A stretch of DNA of 64,000 nucleotides, from positions 4,646,001-4,710,000 of the forward strand of contig AP019701.1 in the NCBI GenBank assembly GCA_006738865.1. The letters are read 5' to 3'. This stretch comes from Allostella sp. ATCC 35155 (GTDB lineage Bacteria; Pseudomonadota; Alphaproteobacteria; ATCC43930; Allostellaceae). Of the stretch, positions 16,130-23,924 are shown piece after piece. The notes under the pieces are model-generated. The model saw only the letters and a program-made list of their open reading frames with translations, ran no database searches and was not told where the DNA came from. Both the position numbers and the translations under genes were made by a program. Position 1 is the first letter of the stretch. Each line of letters begins with the position of its first letter.

Positions 16130-16336
16130 ATGGGAGCGGGACTTCGCAGGATACGCCGTTCGAGGCGAAGCTTCGCAAGCACCGATTGGGGCGAGGTTCG
16201 CGTGGTGGCGGTCGGGATGATCGAAGGCTTGGAATACGCGGTCATCTACACCGATCGCCGCGATGTCCGCTGGATCATCTCCGCGCGGCGCGCACGACAG
16301 AAGGAGCGGGAGCTATGGCACGAAGCGTTCGGATGA
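16130..16336 (+). pseudogene. Remnant of a BrnT-family toxin
   Basis: The last 50 residues of this frame (DWGEVRVVAVGMIEGLEYAV, then IYTDRRDVRWIISARRARQK) match the C-terminal half of BrnT ribonuclease toxins, but the normal first 40 residues are absent. A faint piece of the lost start (PFEAKLRKHRLG, resembling WDxAKxxxNLxKHG) can be read just upstream in a different frame (about 16150-16185), so a deletion plus frameshift is likely. The frame overlaps the antitoxin gene start by 22 bases, as in intact modules. Probably inactive. Confidence 0.6.
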
Positions 16337-16725
16337 GCCGGGGCCGCGTCCGCCTCGCCGATCTGGCGAAGGGTGGCGGGCAGATCGACAAGGCGAAGGT
16401 GGACGCCACCACGGAAGAGGACATCGAGCGGCACATGGCCGAGGATGGCGAGCCCCCGGGCGGATACGAGCCGCGGCCGATACCGGACCTGAAGGCGCTG
16501 CGCCAGCGGCTTGGGATGAGCCAGGGTACGTTTGCCGCCGCGCTCGCCCTACCGGTGTCGACGGTGCGGAACTGGGAACAGGGCCGAACTTATCCGGATG
16601 CCCCGGCCATCACGCTGCTGCGAATCCTGCAAGGCGCCCCGGAGGCCGCATTCCGAGCACTCGGGGTGACGATCGGCGGTCCGGGCGGCGCCCCGCAGGC
16701 CGGTCCGCCGAGGAAGGCGGCGTGA
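16315..16725 (+). CDS. XRE-type helix-turn-helix antitoxin of the BrnT module
   Basis: A 136-residue protein from ATG 16315 with AGGAG 8 bases upstream. The C-terminal region has a Cro/C1 helix-turn-helix: LKALRQRLGMSQGTFAAALA followed by LPVSTVRNWEQGRTYPDAPA. The acidic middle (EEDIERHMAEDGEPPGGYEP) is typical of antitoxins that partner BrnT/HigB-like toxins. It overlaps the toxin remnant upstream. With the toxin damaged, it may now serve only as a DNA-binding regulator. The 152 bases between it and the tRNA gene show no gene. Confidence 0.8.
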   Translation: MARSVRMSRGRVRLADLAKGGGQIDKAKVDATTEEDIERHMAEDGEPPGGYEPRPIPDLKALRQRLGMSQGTFAAALALPVSTVRNWEQGRTYPDAPAITLLRILQGAPEAAFRALGVTIGGPGGAPQAGPPRKAA

Positions 16726-16877
16726 ATCGACTACGGCCGGGTGGTGCAACAGCTCAGCCGGGACAAGTCGAGGCGACTCAGGGCCATCTATTGATTGCGA
16801 CCTGACCAACCCGTTGGGAAAGTCCAACCAACCCGGCCGGAACCCAAAATGGCCACAAGCCAAATTCTTGAGAGAAT

Positions 16878-16954
16878 TGGCGCGCCCGAAGAGATTCGAA
16901 CTCCTAACCCCCAGATTCGTAGTCTGGTGCTCTATCCAGTTGAGCTACGGGCGC
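16878..16954 (-). tRNA. tRNA-Arg (anticodon ACG), with encoded CCA
   Basis: The minus strand folds as a full cloverleaf: acceptor GCGCCCG with CGGGCGC, D-arm GCTC..GAGC, anticodon stem CCAGA/TCTGG with loop CTACGAA (anticodon ACG, reading CGN arginine codons after A-to-I editing), TPsiC loop GTTCGAATC, discriminator G and genomic CCA. An AT-rich inverted repeat (CCAAATTCT/AGAATTGG, 16860-16880) overlaps the 3' end and may terminate it. Confidence 0.97.
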
Positions 16955-17123
16955 GCACTGGGCAAGGGCGGTAGCCGCCCTCGCGGAGGCCGGGACACTA
17001 CGCAAACGGTCCCCCACATGCAAGGCCGGAATTCGTGCTTTCGGCCGGCGCGAAGCAATGCACCGGCTGGCCGGTTTGGCGGGGTGCGCTACATGGCTGG
17101 CGTCGCTCATGAAGGAGGGATTG

Positions 17124-17540
17124 ATGGTCCGCCGCATCGCCGCCCTGCTCCTGTTCTGCATCCTCGGTTCGCCCGTCGCGGCGCAGGCGCCGGAGGATCG
17201 GACCGCCATCGAGCGGGTGATCCGGGAGCAGATGGCCGCCTTCCGCACCGACGACGCGGCCACGGCCTTCGCGTTTGCCGCGCCATCCATCCAGGCGATG
17301 TTCGGGACGCCGGACAAATTCCTGGCGATGGTCCGCCGCGGCTATGCGCCCGTCTACCGGCCGCGCTCGGTCGAGTTCCGCGAACTCGGGCGACAGGACG
17401 GCAATCCGGTGCAGCGCGTGCTGGTGATCGGCCCGGACGGCGTGCCCGAGGTCGCCCACTACGTCATGGAACGACAGCCGGACGGCAGCTGGCGGATCGC
17501 CGGCTGCTTCCTGACCCGGAGCGAGGAGCGCACCACCTGA
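17124..17540 (+). CDS. Exported DUF4864-like protein
   Basis: A 138-residue secreted protein. ATG 17124 follows GGAGG closely; an alternative ATG sits 15 bases upstream. The signal peptide is MVRRIAALLLFCILGSPVAAQA. The mature part (IERVIREQMAAFRTDDAATA, AFAFAAPSIQAMFGTPDKF, MVRRGYAPVYRPRSVEF, YVMERQPDGSWRIAGC) fits the DUF4864 family, an NTF2-like alpha/beta fold of unknown role. It lies between tRNA-Arg and the phosphoribosyltransferase and may be transcribed with the latter. Confidence 0.82.
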   Translation: MVRRIAALLLFCILGSPVAAQAPEDRTAIERVIREQMAAFRTDDAATAFAFAAPSIQAMFGTPDKFLAMVRRGYAPVYRPRSVEFRELGRQDGNPVQRVLVIGPDGVPEVAHYVMERQPDGSWRIAGCFLTRSEERTT

Positions 17541-17584
17541 GGCCGCCCGTTGTCCGCGCCCCGGAGCTCGGATAAGCAGGAGGC

Positions 17585-18052
17585 ATGAGCGATCCCTACC
17601 GCCACAGCCTCGCGGTCTCCTGGGAGGAGTTCCACCGCCTGTCGCGCCTCCTGTCGGAGCGGCTCCTGGAACACGCGCCGTGGCGGATGCTGGTGGCGGT
17701 GACGCGCGGCGGCCTCGTGCCGGCAGCGATCGTCGCGCGCGAACTCGACCTGCGCGTCGTCGATACGCTGTGCATCGCCAGCTACGACGACCGGACCCGC
17801 GGCGCGCCCGAAGTGTTGAAGGCGGCCGGGGCCGGCGACGGCGACGGCGTGCTGGTGGTCGACGACCTGGTCGACACCGGCGTCACGGCGCGCGTCATGC
17901 GCGGGCTGCTGCCGAAGGCGCATTTCGCCACGGTCTTCGCCAAGCCCGAGGGCCGGCCGCTGGTCGACACCTTCGTCGCCGAGGTCGGCCAGGACACCTG
18001 GATCGTCTTCCCCTGGGACCAGCACCCGCCCCTGGCGGGCGGGCGCCGGTAG
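17585..18052 (+). CDS. gpt: Xanthine-guanine phosphoribosyltransferase
   Basis: A 155-residue purine salvage enzyme that joins xanthine, guanine or hypoxanthine to PRPP. The PRPP-binding motif is VLVVDDLVDTGVTA; the flexible-loop region RGGLVPAAIVARELDLRVVD and the C-terminal IVFPWDQ match the Gpt type. It is a short cytosolic or peripheral enzyme. It converges on the solute-binding protein gene with only 14 bases between the stops. Confidence 0.9.
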   Translation: MSDPYRHSLAVSWEEFHRLSRLLSERLLEHAPWRMLVAVTRGGLVPAAIVARELDLRVVDTLCIASYDDRTRGAPEVLKAAGAGDGDGVLVVDDLVDTGVTARVMRGLLPKAHFATVFAKPEGRPLVDTFVAEVGQDTWIVFPWDQHPPLAGGRR

Positions 18053-18066
18053 CCCCTGCGGCGCGC

Positions 18067-19551
18067 CTACTTCCAGGCGACGCCGGTCACGTCGTTGGCC
18101 TGGACCGGGCTGTTCTCCCACACGCCGGTCAGGTTGCGGTTCCAGACGCCGAGCTTGGGCAGCTGGAAGAGAAAGCCGTTGACGGCATCCTCGGCCAGGA
18201 TGCGCTGCGCGTCGCCGAAAAGCTTCGTCCGCGCGGCCGCGTCCGGCGCGGCATCGATCGCCGACATGACGCCTTTGAACCGGTCGCTGCGGTAGCCGAA
18301 ATAATAGTCGTCGCGGCTGTAGATCTCGATGTCCATCGGCTCGGTGTGGGAGACGATGGTGAGGTCGTAGTCGCGGCCGCGGAACACCGTCGCCAGCCAC
18401 TGCGCCCATTCCACCGGCTCGATCTTCACCCGGATGCCGGCCTGGGCGAGCTGGGCCGCCACCACCTCGCCGCCGCGGCGGGCATAGGCCGGCGGCGGCA
18501 GCTTCAAGGTCGCCTCGAAGCCGTCGGGCAGGCCGGCCTCGGCCAGCAGCGCCTTGGCCTTGGCGATGTCGTGCGGATAGGTGCCGGTCAGGTCGACATA
18601 ACCCGGCGCCGCCGGGGAGAAGTGGCTGCCGATCGGCGTTCCGAACCCCTGCATCGCGCCGTCGATGATGGCCTTGCGGTCGATGGCATGGCTGATCGCG
18701 CGGCGGACGCGGACATCGTCGAAGGGCTTCTTGCGGTTGTTGATGGCGAGGATGGTCTCGCCCTCGGTCTGCCCCGGCTGGACCGTGAAGCGCCCGTCTG
18801 CCCGCAGCCGGCCCAAGGCCTCGGCAGCGCCGATGTTCGGCCACAGGTCGACGTCTCCGGCGAGCAGCGAGGCGACCTGGGCCGAGGGATCGCCGATGAA
18901 GCGGAAGGTCACCTGCCGCAGCTTGACCTGCGCCGCGTTGCGATGGGCGTCGTTCCTGACCAGGACGACCCGGTCGCCCTTGGCCCAGCGCTCGAACTTG
19001 AAGGGGCCGGTGCCGATCGGCGTGGTCTTGTTGGCGTCGGCCGTCTTGGCCGAGACGATCGTGGCGTCGCCCGCACCCATGTTGAAGAGGAAGTAGCCGT
19101 CACGGCGCGAGAGCGTGACGACCACCGTCAGCGGGTCGGGCGTCTCGATGCGCTCGATCGCGGCGAAGTACCGCTTCTGGGCATTCACCGAGTCGGCGCC
19201 GCGCGCGCGGTCCCAGGAGAACTTGACGTCGGCCGCGGTCAGCGGCGTCCCGTCGTGAAACTTGACGTCGGGATGCAGCGCGAAGCTGTAGGTGAGGCCG
19301 TCCCCGGAGACCGTCCAGCTGCGCGCCAGCTGCGGCGCCACCTTGCCGGCCCGGTTGATCCGCACCACCCCTTCGAAGAGGTTGGCATAGGTGACCTCGT
19401 CGATGGCCGCCGCCGCGCCGGCGGTCGGGTCGAGATGCGGCGGCTCCAGCCCCATGCCGAGGGTCAGGCGGTCCTTGGGCTGGGCGGCGGCGATGCCGGC
19501 CGGCAGGAGGATCGCGAGGGCGATGGCAGCGAAGGATCGAAGGATGCGCAT
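18067..19551 (-). CDS. Peptide/nickel-type ABC transporter solute-binding protein (SBP_bac_5)
   Basis: Family 5 periplasmic binding protein of 494 residues from ATG 19551, with signal peptide MRILRSFAAIALAILLPAGIAAAQ. Typical elements: LEPPHLDPTAGAAAAIDEVT at the start, FHDGTPLTAADVKFSWDRA, PIGTGPFKFERW, and FDDVRVRRAISHAIDRKAI. It should capture oligopeptides or similar solutes for import; no permease or ATPase genes are beside it, so it is either an orphan or served by a transporter elsewhere. Two M81 peptidase genes nearby suggest a peptide-utilisation context. Its ribosome-binding region is tandemly duplicated (see 19561-19594). Confidence 0.92.
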   Translation of the reverse strand: MRILRSFAAIALAILLPAGIAAAQPKDRLTLGMGLEPPHLDPTAGAAAAIDEVTYANLFEGVVRINRAGKVAPQLARSWTVSGDGLTYSFALHPDVKFHDGTPLTAADVKFSWDRARGADSVNAQKRYFAAIERIETPDPLTVVVTLSRRDGYFLFNMGAGDATIVSAKTADANKTTPIGTGPFKFERWAKGDRVVLVRNDAHRNAAQVKLRQVTFRFIGDPSAQVASLLAGDVDLWPNIGAAEALGRLRADGRFTVQPGQTEGETILAINNRKKPFDDVRVRRAISHAIDRKAIIDGAMQGFGTPIGSHFSPAAPGYVDLTGTYPHDIAKAKALLAEAGLPDGFEATLKLPPPAYARRGGEVVAAQLAQAGIRVKIEPVEWAQWLATVFRGRDYDLTIVSHTEPMDIEIYSRDDYYFGYRSDRFKGVMSAIDAAPDAAARTKLFGDAQRILAEDAVNGFLFQLPKLGVWNRNLTGVWENSPVQANDVTGVAWK

Positions 19552-19560
19552 CGGGGCTGT

Positions 19561-19594
19561 GCCTCCAGGCGGACCGGGCCTCCAGGCGGACCGG
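19561..19594 (-). repeat. 17-bp tandem duplication carrying the ribosome-binding site
   Basis: GCCTCCAGGCGGACCGG occurs twice head to tail at 19561-19577 and 19578-19594. Read on the minus strand each unit contains TGGAGG, so the binding-protein gene has two copies of its ribosome site, one at a workable distance from the ATG. Confidence 0.85.
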
Positions 19595-19721
19595 GAACGC
19601 CGCGGACGATAGCAGGCATCGCGCCAAGCCGGAACGATCTCTCCCGATTGCGCGTCGCCCGGCCGCCCGCGACGTGCTAAGGAGAAGTGGAATTCCCGCC
19701 GCAGCACCGGGTCCCAAGCCG

Positions 19722-20036
19722 ATGATCCGCCGTCTCTTGCCCTTGCTCCTGCCGATTGCCCTCGCCGCCTGCGCGGCGCCCTCGGCCAGGGAGATGTATC
19801 CCACTCCCGGCACCGCGCTGGCGCCCACTGCCGAGCTGGTGGAATGGGAGAACGCCCCCGAGCCGGTCGACCTGCCCGACCCGGCGGCGACCCGCGACGC
19901 ACCCCGCGGCCCGCCGCCCCTGCCGACCGAGCCGCTGCCGCGCCAGCGCCGGCTGCCTGGATTCGGCAACGAGACCGGCGGGTTCAACGACCCGCTCGGC
20001 CCGCTGCCCGGGACCGTGACCCGCCAGGGCTTCTGA
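19722..20036 (+). CDS. Small proline-rich lipoprotein
   Basis: A 104-residue protein from ATG 19722 with a lipoprotein signal peptide, MIRRLLPLLLPIALAAC; the LAAC lipobox places the lipidated cysteine at residue 17. The mature chain is rich in Pro, Arg and acidic residues (PEPVDLPDP, PRGPPPLPTEPLPRQRR) and ends GGFNDPLGPLPGTVTRQGF. No domain is recognised; it may be a disordered envelope lipoprotein. It is divergent from the solute-binding protein and convergent with an M81 peptidase. Confidence 0.65.
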   Translation: MIRRLLPLLLPIALAACAAPSAREMYPTPGTALAPTAELVEWENAPEPVDLPDPAATRDAPRGPPPLPTEPLPRQRRLPGFGNETGGFNDPLGPLPGTVTRQGF

Positions 20037-20069
20037 CGCCAGGCTTCTGGCGTCAGGGCTTCTGACGCC
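20026..20069 (+). terminator. Stem-loop and triple direct repeat at the end of the lipoprotein gene
   Basis: TGACGCCAG (20034-20042) pairs with CTGGCGTCA (20047-20055) around a 4-base loop, using the stop codon as part of the stem. The same stretch consists of three direct repeats: AGGGCTTCTGACGCC at 20026 and again at 20055, with a variant AGGCTTCTGGCGTC between. There is no T-run. Confidence 0.5.
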
Positions 20070-20098
20070 CGGGCCGCCGAAGCCCGTCTGCGCCCGCC

Positions 20099-21616
20099 CT
20101 ACCAGGCGGGCGGGGTCCAGGTGGCATCGGCGTCGAGCGGGAAGAGCGGCCGCACGACGTTGCGGAACTCGAAATTGCCGAGATTGGGCGAAGTCAGGCC
20201 GGGCACGTCCGCCTCGATCACCTGGTCGGGGCGGAAGTACTTCGAGAAGCCGGCGCGGAAATGGCCGCGCGACTTCACGACGACGGTGCGCGCGTCCGTT
20301 ACCGACACGCCGATATTCTCGAAATAGCCCGGGTCGATCGTCTGCTGGCGCTTGCTGATGACGGCGACCTTGATGGTGCCGACCTGCAGCACCGCCGTCG
20401 GGCCGAGATCGACCGTCATGCCGGCGCGCGAGCCACCCTCCTGGCCGACGAAGACGCCATCCGAGAGGCCGAGGACGGTCGCCGGCGCCGAGAACGGCTC
20501 CGACCGGGCGTCGTCCTCCGCGCGGTTGAAATGCGCGTCGAAGCGGGCGCCGACACCGAGCCGATGCGCCTCGGCGGCGAGCGGCGCGTCGAAGAGATGG
20601 CCGAGGACGACGCCCTCCGCCTTCGCCTCGTAGAGGGCGCGCAGGAGCCAGACGGTGTTGCCGCGACCACCGCCGCCCGGATTGTCGGCGACGTCGGCGA
20701 TGACGGCCGCCGGCAGCGACGGATCGGCCGCGCGCGCGAGTGCACCCGCGACGCAATCCTCTGCCGAGGTCAGGCGCGGCACGAAGCGATGGCGCTCGGC
20801 CCAGGTCCGCTCCGCCAGCTCGCGGCACAGGCTGCGCGCGCGGGCCTCGTCGCCCCGGGTCGTGACGATGAAGGCCATGCCGTTGTAGGGCGTGTCGCCA
20901 TAGGTGAAACCGCCCAGGATCGAGACGTTGAGCACGGTGTCGTCGAGCCTGGTCTGGCCATAGTCGATGATCTCGCCATACGGTCCGGACGCGGTGAGCT
21001 GGGTCACCTGGGGCGCCATCAGCGGCAGGCGGATGAAGGCCTTGGCGGTCTTCATGCCGGCCAGCAGGTCGCGCATCGCCCGGGCGCATTCGCGACCGCG
21101 CTCGACCTGGTCGACGTGCGGGTTGGTGAGATAGGCCGAGACATAGTCGACCATGTCGACCATCTCGTCCGAGACCATGGCGTGGAGGTCGAGGATGGTG
21201 ACGATCGGCACCGAGGGGCCGACGATCGCGCGCGCCATCGCATAGAGCTCGCCGTCCGGATCGTGGCTGCCGGTCGAGATCGAGGCGCCGTGCTCGGCGA
21301 AGTAGACGCCGTCGAGCGGCATCGCCGCCTCCAGCCCGCGGCGCATCTCCTCCTTCAGCTCGAGATACATGGCGTGGTCGAGCGGGCCGGCGGCGCCGGC
21401 GTCGGCCAGCACGATCGGCATCGGCGTCCAGGCGCCGCTCTCGTCCATGCCGCGGACGAAGCCGACGGTGCCGCCGGTGACGCGCGGGTGCGGCGCGCGT
21501 GCATCCTCGACCAGCGCGGCGCCGCTGGTGATGCGCATGTCCGCGCGATGGACGACGGGCGCCCAGCGGTTTCCTTCGTGATGCAGACCGAGAACGGCGA
21601 TGCGGGGGGCGGTCAT
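20099..21616 (-). CDS. M81 family metallopeptidase (MlrC-like), paralogue 1
   Basis: A 505-residue zinc metallopeptidase of the M81/MlrC family, whose founder cleaves linearised microcystin. ATG 21616 gives MTAPRIAVLGLHHEGNRWAP. Family features are YFAEHGASISTGSHDPDGEL, TILDLHAMVSDEMV (the DLH motif is the likely metal site), IRLPLMAPQVTQLTA, ADVADNPGGGGRGNT and a C-terminal DUF1485-type domain (VKSRGHFRAGFSKYF). No signal peptide is visible, so it should act in the cytosol. It lies 44 bases downstream of a second, similar M81 gene and is probably translated from the same mRNA. Real substrates may be small cyclic or modified peptides or amides. Confidence 0.9.
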   Translation of the reverse strand: MTAPRIAVLGLHHEGNRWAPVVHRADMRITSGAALVEDARAPHPRVTGGTVGFVRGMDESGAWTPMPIVLADAGAAGPLDHAMYLELKEEMRRGLEAAMPLDGVYFAEHGASISTGSHDPDGELYAMARAIVGPSVPIVTILDLHAMVSDEMVDMVDYVSAYLTNPHVDQVERGRECARAMRDLLAGMKTAKAFIRLPLMAPQVTQLTASGPYGEIIDYGQTRLDDTVLNVSILGGFTYGDTPYNGMAFIVTTRGDEARARSLCRELAERTWAERHRFVPRLTSAEDCVAGALARAADPSLPAAVIADVADNPGGGGRGNTVWLLRALYEAKAEGVVLGHLFDAPLAAEAHRLGVGARFDAHFNRAEDDARSEPFSAPATVLGLSDGVFVGQEGGSRAGMTVDLGPTAVLQVGTIKVAVISKRQQTIDPGYFENIGVSVTDARTVVVKSRGHFRAGFSKYFRPDQVIEADVPGLTSPNLGNFEFRNVVRPLFPLDADATWTPPAW

Positions 21617-21660
21617 GGGGGATCCTTGGGCAGGGTCGGGCGACGGGCAGGCGGATAGTG

Positions 21661-23190
21661 TCAGTTGGGCGGCGTCCACTCGGCATCCTGGTCGAGCGGA
21701 TAGATCGGCCGCGGGACGCTGCGGAAGTCGAAATTCTCCAGCCGCGGCGAGGTGAGGCCCGGCACGTCCGCCTCGATCACCTGGTCCGGCTGGAAGTAGC
21801 GCAGGAACCCGGCGCGGAAGTGCCCGCGCGACTTGACGACGACGGTGCGCGCCGTCGCCACCGGCACCCCGACATGCTCGAGATAGCCGGGGTCGATGCA
21901 TTGCTGCCGCCGGGTGATGACGACGACCGTCACGTTGCCGACCTGCAAGGCGGCGGTGGGCCCCAGATCGACCATGGTGCCGGCCGCGCTGCCATCGACC
22001 GCGCCGGCGAACACCCCGTCGGAGAGGCCGACGACGGTCGCCTTCGCGGTGAAGGGCCGCGAGCGCGGCTCGGTCTCGGCACGGTTGAAGAAGGCGTCGA
22101 AGCTGGCGCCCATCCCCAGCCGGTGCGCCTCCGCCGCCAGCGGCGGATCGGTGAAGACGCCGAGCACGACGCCCTCGGCGCCGGACGCGTGCAGCGCCTC
22201 GAGCAGCCAGGTCGTGTTGCCGCGGGCGCCGCCGCCGGGGTTGTCGGCGACGTCGGCGATGCAGATCGGCTTGCGGCTGCGGTCGCGGCCGGCCTCGACC
22301 GCCAGGCGCACGCAGTCGTCGAGGCTGGTCAGCTTCGGCAGAAAGCGCTCGCGGTAGGCCCAGACCCGGCCCGCCAGCTCCTTGCAGACGTCGCGCGCGC
22401 GGGCGCCGTCGCCGCGGGTGGTGACGATGAAGGCCATGCCCTGGTCGGGCGTGTCGCCATAGGTGAAGCCGCCCAGGATCGAGACGTTCATCACCGTCTC
22501 GTCGACCTTGGTCTGGCCATAGGCGATGATCTCCGCATAGGGGCCGGCGGCGGTCAACTGGGAGACCTGCGGCGCCATCAGCGGCAGGCGGATGAAGTGA
22601 TGCTCGGTCTTCAGCCCGGCCAGCAGTTCGCGCATCGCGACCGCCGCCTCGCGGCCGCGCGCCGACTGGTCGGTGTGCGGGTTGGTGCGGTAGGCGACGA
22701 GCAGGTCGGTCGCCTGCACCATGCGGTCGGAGACGTTGGCATGGAGGTCGAGCGTGGCGACGATCGGCACGTCGGGGCCGACGATGTCGCGCGCCATCTG
22801 GAACAGCTCGCCGTCGGGATCGAGCTCCTCGGTGGTGATCGAGGCGCCGTGCTGCGGGAAATAGACGCCGTCCACCGGCAGCGCCGCCGTCAGCGCCCGG
22901 CGCATGTGCTCGCGCACCCGGACGTACCAGCCATGCTCGATCGCCCCGGCCGCGCCGCAGTCGAGATAGGTGATCGGCACCGGCATCCACGGGCCGGTCA
23001 CGTCCATCGCCCGCACGAAGCCCCAGAGCCCGCCCATCGAGCGGGGCCGGTCCGAATTGGCATCGGCCATCAGCGCCTCACCGTCGAGCCGACCCCACTC
23101 GCGCGTGTCGGCCTCGGTGAGGGGGGGCGCGAAACGGCTGCCCTCGTGATGGATGCCGAGGATGGCGATGCGCGGGCTGGCTTTGGACAT
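21661..23190 (-). CDS. M81 family metallopeptidase (MlrC-like), paralogue 2
   Basis: A 509-residue paralogue of the downstream gene, starting at ATG 23190 (MSKASPRIAILGIHHEGSRF). It shares the same motif order: YFPQHGASITTEELDPDGEL, ATLDLHANVSDRMV, IRLPLMAPQVSQLTAAGPYA, IADVADNPGGGARGNT, VVKSRGHFRAGFLRYF. The two proteins are alike along their whole length, so they arose by tandem duplication with later divergence, probably to handle different substrates. The divergent MntA gene starts 65 bases away. Confidence 0.9.
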   Translation of the reverse strand: MSKASPRIAILGIHHEGSRFAPPLTEADTREWGRLDGEALMADANSDRPRSMGGLWGFVRAMDVTGPWMPVPITYLDCGAAGAIEHGWYVRVREHMRRALTAALPVDGVYFPQHGASITTEELDPDGELFQMARDIVGPDVPIVATLDLHANVSDRMVQATDLLVAYRTNPHTDQSARGREAAVAMRELLAGLKTEHHFIRLPLMAPQVSQLTAAGPYAEIIAYGQTKVDETVMNVSILGGFTYGDTPDQGMAFIVTTRGDGARARDVCKELAGRVWAYRERFLPKLTSLDDCVRLAVEAGRDRSRKPICIADVADNPGGGARGNTTWLLEALHASGAEGVVLGVFTDPPLAAEAHRLGMGASFDAFFNRAETEPRSRPFTAKATVVGLSDGVFAGAVDGSAAGTMVDLGPTAALQVGNVTVVVITRRQQCIDPGYLEHVGVPVATARTVVVKSRGHFRAGFLRYFQPDQVIEADVPGLTSPRLENFDFRSVPRPIYPLDQDAEWTPPN

Positions 23191-23254
23191 GCGGGTGGCT
23201 CTCGGAGGCGGAAGGCAGGGCGCCGGGGCGGGGATCGATGCTAGGATAACCTTA

Positions 23255-23572
23255 ATGACGAACCCGGCCGCAACCTTGTTGCCCCCGTCGGTGCTGGAGC
23301 CGTTCTGCCGGCGCTGGCGGATCCGGGAGTTCGCCGTATTCGGCTCGATTCTGGGGCCGGAGTTCCGGCCGGACAGCGACATCGACGTGCTGGTGACATT
23401 CGATCCCGACGCGGACTGGTCGCTGATCGACCTCGTTCGGATGGAGGAGGAACTGTCCGGCGCGACCGGCCGCCGGGTCGACCTCCTGACCCGGCGCGGT
23501 GTCGAGGCGAGCCGCAATCCGATCCGACGCGCCGCGATCCTTAGCCAAGTGCGAACCCTCTATGCGGCCTGA
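23255..23572 (+). CDS. mntA: MntA-type nucleotidyltransferase antitoxin
   Basis: A 105-residue minimal nucleotidyltransferase. The signature FGSILGPEFRPDSDIDVLV has GS, ten residues, then DxD, exactly the MNT active-site pattern. MntA proteins neutralise HepT toxins by adding AMP groups to the toxin's RX4HXY tyrosine. The start is ATG 23255 (MTNPAATLLPPSVLEPF). The downstream hepT gene begins inside the last codons of mntA. All antitoxin active-site residues are present even though the partner toxin is broken. Confidence 0.85.
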   Translation: MTNPAATLLPPSVLEPFCRRWRIREFAVFGSILGPEFRPDSDIDVLVTFDPDADWSLIDLVRMEEELSGATGRRVDLLTRRGVEASRNPIRRAAILSQVRTLYAA

Positions 23573-23919
23573 TCGGCGACGGGATTCCGCGAGCCTTCTC
23601 GATGCACTGCAGGCCAGTGTGGACGCTGTCGCCTTCTGCCAGGGGATGACACAACGCGACTTCCTCGCAGACCGAAAAACTCAGGCTGCTGTCCAACACC
23701 AGCTTCTGGTGCTGGGAGAAGCCGTCAAACGCATCTCAGAAACGACGCGGGCAGAGTGGAGCGAGGTGCCGTGGAGAGCGGTCGCGGGAACCCGCGACCG
23801 CTCTCCACGGATATGATTCCGTCGACCTGTCCATCGTCTGGTCGATGGTTGCCCGCGACTTACCCGACCTCATCGAGCAGCTGCGACGAATCCTCGCCGC
23901 CATCCGACCAGACTCCTGA
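23562..23919 (+). pseudogene. hepT: hepT toxin gene inactivated by a frameshift at the RX4HXY motif
   Basis: HEPN-domain (DUF86) toxin partner of MntA. ATG 23562 lies within the mntA end and starts MRPDRRRDSASLLDALQASV. The chain is normal through VLGEAVKRISETTRAEWSEV and PWRAVAGTRDR, where the RNase motif R-x4-H-x-Y should follow. Instead the frame reads SPRI and stops at 23816. The expected continuation HGYDSVDLSIVW...ARDLPDLIEQLRRIL is found intact in another frame from 23806 to the stop at 23917-23919. Two bases are missing relative to a restored frame. The lesion coincides with one arm of a perfect palindrome (23769-23810). Confidence 0.85.
23769..23810. repeat. Perfect 20-bp-arm palindrome inside hepT
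   Basis: CCGTGGAGAGCGGTCGCGGG (23769-23788) is followed by AA and then its exact reverse complement (23791-23810). It covers the codons for PWRAVAGTRDR and ends at the frameshift. A normal hepT would have a near-palindrome here; see the findings for the proposed mechanism. Confidence 0.97.
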
Positions 23920-23924
23920 TCGGC

